A DNA stretch of 64,000 nucleotides from Anaerolineales bacterium (GTDB taxonomy: Bacteria; Chloroflexota; Anaerolineae; Anaerolineales; Villigracilaceae): the NCBI GenBank assembly GCA_016789305.1, contig JAEURJ010000014.1:62001-126000 (forward strand), written 5' to 3'. The translations under genes and the position numbers were made by a program. The notes under the pieces are model-generated. The model searched no databases. It was not told the origin of the DNA and saw nothing but the letters and a program-made list of their open reading frames with translations. Below are positions 61,862 to 64,000 of the stretch, in pieces; the first letter of the stretch is position 1, and the number at the start of each line of letters is the position of its first letter.

Positions 61862-63016
61862 TTACACGACGAATTCGACGAGGTCGCGGCCGTTTTGTTT
61901 GGCGCGGTAGAGGGCTTGATCGGCAAGGGAGATGAGCTCGTCGGCGGTGAGGGCATGCTCGGGGTAGACAGAGGCGCCGATGGAGGCTGTGACTTGGAAC
62001 GGACCTTCCGTCCCGTGGATGGTTTGCTCGTGGATCAATTCGCGCAGGACTTCGGCGCGGTTGCGCGCGTCGCCGTTGCGCATGCCGGGCAGGACGAGCA
62101 AAAACTCTTCGCCGCCGTAGCGGCAGACGATATCGCCGGCGCGGACGTTCTTCTTGAGGGCATCGGCCACGGCTTGCAGGACGAGATCGCCCACGGGATG
62201 ACCGTGCGTATCGTTGACCCGTTTGAAATGGTCAAGATCGAGCATGAGGACGGTGAGCGGAAGGCGGGCACGCTGGGAACGGGCGAGTTCGATGGGCAGC
62301 ATTTCGTCAAGGTAGCGGCGGTTGAAGAGACCGGTGAGCGGGTCGCGGATGGCTTCTTCGCGCAGGCGGGCCTGCAGGCTGTTGATGCGGTCGAGTTGTT
62401 CGGCAAGCTGTTGATTTGCAAAATCCAATTCGGAGGTGCGCTCCTCCACACGCCTTTCGAGTTCGGCTTCGTCGCGGCGTGCCTGATGCAGGGCACGGTT
62501 CAGCCGCACGACCAGATAATTGAGCGCGAAGGTGGTGGCAAGCAAAAACAGGGCGGTGGTGAGCACACTGAGGAGGGTGGGATTGACCGCGAAGTGGGTG
62601 TCGATCAGGCCGTTGACTTGGGCGATGCCGATGACCAGCACGGCGAGCGCACTGGTGACCCCATAGAACAACAGGGCACGCTGACCCAACATCAGGCCGG
62701 CAACCGCCAGCAGGAAATAGTACCCGCCCACGGCTTCGTCATACACGCCGCCGATGACCACGAAACGCGTGGTGATCAGAAACCCGGCCGCGGGCAGGAC
62801 GAGGCGCACCGGCATGAGGCGTCCGCGCCACGTGTAATAGAAGAGGATGAAGAGCAGGATGAGGAATCCGAAGAAGAGGGGGTCCCCCAGTACTTCGCGC
62901 GGCGAGGTGACGAGGTAGATGAAGAGCGTGATGGAAAGGAACGCGAGGTGGAGTGCGCGCTGGTTTTGGTGTTCGTTTTCGGTTCGATCCAGCTGCCTGA
63001 GAAACTGACGGAACAT
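61862..63016 (-). CDS. Membrane GGDEF diguanylate cyclase
   Basis: A 384-residue protein with about six N-terminal membrane helices (residues 25-175), a coiled coil (about 180-225) and a GGDEF domain (about 225-384). The domain has DPLTGLFNRRYLDEM, LDLDHFKRVNDTHGHPVGD and an intact active site VCRYGGEEFLLVLPGM, so it should make cyclic di-GMP. An RxxD-type inhibitory site was not clearly seen. The start at 63016 is supported by GAGGTG 5 bases upstream and a -10 at 63053-63058; the frame runs on to 63124. By eye the gene is richer in G and C than most of the window. Confidence 0.93.
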   Translation of the reverse strand: MFRQFLRQLDRTENEHQNQRALHLAFLSITLFIYLVTSPREVLGDPLFFGFLILLFILFYYTWRGRLMPVRLVLPAAGFLITTRFVVIGGVYDEAVGGYYFLLAVAGLMLGQRALLFYGVTSALAVLVIGIAQVNGLIDTHFAVNPTLLSVLTTALFLLATTFALNYLVVRLNRALHQARRDEAELERRVEERTSELDFANQQLAEQLDRINSLQARLREEAIRDPLTGLFNRRYLDEMLPIELARSQRARLPLTVLMLDLDHFKRVNDTHGHPVGDLVLQAVADALKKNVRAGDIVCRYGGEEFLLVLPGMRNGDARNRAEVLRELIHEQTIHGTEGPFQVTASIGASVYPEHALTADELISLADQALYRAKQNGRDLVEFVV

Positions 63017-63052
63017 GGGGTCACCTCGTCTTTGGCTCGTGTGTGCGGTTTC

Positions 63053-63058
63053 ATTATA
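63053..63058 (-). promoter_or_regulatory. -10 box for the GGDEF gene
   Basis: Minus-strand TATAAT about 36 bases before the ATG at 63016; the leader contains the Shine-Dalgarno GAGGTG. Confidence 0.5.
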
Positions 63059-63328
63059 TCCATTCGGGCGGGGAAAAGTGTTCGTGTTCAGTTGCAAAGG
63101 GGAGAGATGGTAACCGCGAAGCACGCCGAGTTCGCGAAGAAGGGCGAGGGCGTTTTATTGCAGGGGCGGGGTGGGGCGGCATATGCCGTAGTTTTGGGGA
63201 CGAGGGATAAGTAAATTGCAATAATAAGGACTTGATTTGTTGATTAAACCGTTGTATGCTAATAAAAACATACATCTTCCCTGCCCTTTCAACAACTTTG
63301 ACGGGGCCATGCCGATTAAACCAGCGGG

Positions 63329-63334
63329 TATAAT
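63329..63334 (+). promoter_or_regulatory. -10 box for the phosphoribosyltransferase-like gene
   Basis: TATAAT 6 bases before a GTG at 63341 and 15 before an ATG at 63350; no Shine-Dalgarno sequence lies before the GTG. Confidence 0.5.
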
Positions 63335-63340
63335 GCAGCA

Positions 63341-64000
63341 GTGGTTTTAATGGGAGATGATTTTCATACATGTTCAATGGATTGGGAGAATAAAACTTTG
63401 AAACTAACACAGGGTTCACCGCTCTTAAGAAAAAAATTACTTGCCTTAATTGCAGAAGCAACATCTTGGGTGGAAATCCCCACCAACGGTCCCAATGGAA
63501 ATGACATGGAGCGGGAATTCGACCTCGACCAGCTTTGGGCCACACCGCGATACCTTGTTCGCACCATTGAGATCATCAGCAAGGCAGCTCGGGAATCCGG
63601 TGTGCAATATGACGCTGTTGCAGCAATTACATCCAACGTGGGCTCATTTGGAACAACGCCGCTTGCCACGGGACTGGCAATCGAAAAGAACAAAAAACTT
63701 ATCATCTTTGTCGAAACCGAGTTCGGCCGGTATTATGTGGCCCCTCTCAGCCTTAACGATGATGCTTTCTTTAGGGCGCACAAGATCCTGCTGGTGAAGG
63801 ATATTTTGGTCGGCGGTCGCAGCCTGGTCAATGTCGGCGCACTCATCGCCAAACACGAGGGGACCATTGCCGGCATCATCTCGCTGATCAATATGAATCC
63901 CAAGCCGCAGCCTGCAATCGACGCAACCAACGAGAACACTGTATTCATATATGTACTTTCCGGTTCGGACATCAAGGACCTTGGAGGGAAAACAAAATGA
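63341..64000 (+). CDS. Phosphoribosyltransferase-like protein
   Basis: Up to 219 residues, with a stop codon on the last bases of the window, so it is complete. The PRPP-binding loop is recognisable as KILLVKDILVGGRSLVNVGALI, as in orotate-type phosphoribosyltransferases, and is preceded by SNVGSFGTTPLATGLAIEKNKKLIIFVE. The start is uncertain: GTG at 63341, ATG at 63350 or ATG at 63377. It may act in nucleotide salvage or be a regulator. The next gene cannot be seen. Confidence 0.65.
   Translation: MVLMGDDFHTCSMDWENKTLKLTQGSPLLRKKLLALIAEATSWVEIPTNGPNGNDMEREFDLDQLWATPRYLVRTIEIISKAARESGVQYDAVAAITSNVGSFGTTPLATGLAIEKNKKLIIFVETEFGRYYVAPLSLNDDAFFRAHKILLVKDILVGGRSLVNVGALIAKHEGTIAGIISLINMNPKPQPAIDATNENTVFIYVLSGSDIKDLGGKTK

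Larger units (their letters stand above)
63017..63340. other. 324-base divergent intergenic region
   Basis: No gene. It holds the GGDEF -10 at 63053, a CGCGAAG-rich repeat near 63112-63143 and an AT-rich half that carries the plus-strand promoter. Confidence 0.6.

Noticed and set aside
61895..63214. 439-residue open frame on the plus strand opposite the GGDEF gene
   Set aside because: It is antisense to a clear GGDEF gene, has no recognisable domain and has a composition typical of frame shadows.
1..64000. CRISPR arrays, tRNA or rRNA genes, insertion sequences, prophage genes
   Set aside because: Looked for across gaps and frames; no regular spaced repeats, cloverleaf, rRNA sequence, transposase or phage protein was recognised.

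Overview
This window most likely comes from a member of the Chloroflexota, probably class Anaerolineae. The inference rests on the overall mix rather than on a marker gene: many GAF-domain sensor kinases, folate-dependent TrmFO, secreted proteins and lipoproteins with Thr/Pro-rich linkers, a kinase-like protein joined to a TolB-type beta-propeller, corrinoid methyltransferases, and no LPS or outer-membrane genes. It is ordinary chromosome: no phage, transposase, CRISPR array, rRNA or tRNA was seen.

Layout. (1) 111-14394 (+) is a signalling operon. Three membrane GAF sensors without an output domain are followed by a ParA-type ATPase, a translationally coupled hybrid histidine kinase with two receiver domains, a threonine-synthase-like enzyme fused to a receiver domain, and a DMT-family transporter. 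(2) 14425-19334 (-) holds an OmpR-type response regulator and two soluble histidine kinases. (3) 19397-24528 (+) has trmFO, an M28 peptidase/glutaminyl-cyclase-like protein, a soluble histidine kinase, hflX and a small membrane protein. (4) 24561-32946 (+) is a catabolic cluster: a GntR/FCD regulator whose start codon lies inside a 45-bp palindrome, a corrinoid protein, two non-pyrrolysine MttB-family methyltransferases, an S9 peptidase, an M20 amidohydrolase and a methyl-tetrahydrofolate methyltransferase. (5) 32968-42126 contains a lipoprotein alpha/beta hydrolase, a membrane pseudokinase with a beta-propeller, a SET-domain protein, pckA, a phospholipase-D-like lipoprotein, fabD, rpmF and a lipoprotein. 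(6) 42370-48023 (+) has an RCK-type protein, secD, secF, a LysE exporter and a PhoD-like phosphatase. (7) 48015-54471 (-) has murI, a class I amidotransferase-type hydrolase, rplS, fabF, an acetyltransferase, moaE-moaD-cupin-moaC and a polytopic membrane protein. (8) 54549-58903 has scpA, a Tat-exported flavin amine oxidase, a VanZ-like protein and a fused pabB-pabC. (9) 59063-64000 has small secreted proteins set among direct and inverted repeats, a GGDEF protein and a phosphoribosyltransferase-like protein.

How it works together. The first operon looks like one sensory machine: membrane sensors feed a cytoplasmic hybrid kinase that may be positioned by its own ParA, since the kinase's extreme N-terminus resembles the ParA-activating peptide of ParB. 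The fourth region should move methyl groups from a quaternary or tertiary amine through a corrinoid protein to tetrahydrofolate, with two hydrolases probably freeing the amine from an amide or peptide. Several genes carry a -10 box only 6-10 bases before the start codon and no Shine-Dalgarno sequence, which suggests leaderless mRNAs beside ordinary Shine-Dalgarno-led genes. Starts were moved inward from the longest possible frame where a Shine-Dalgarno sequence, a promoter or family N-termini supported it. All family assignments come from reading motifs; no database search was run.
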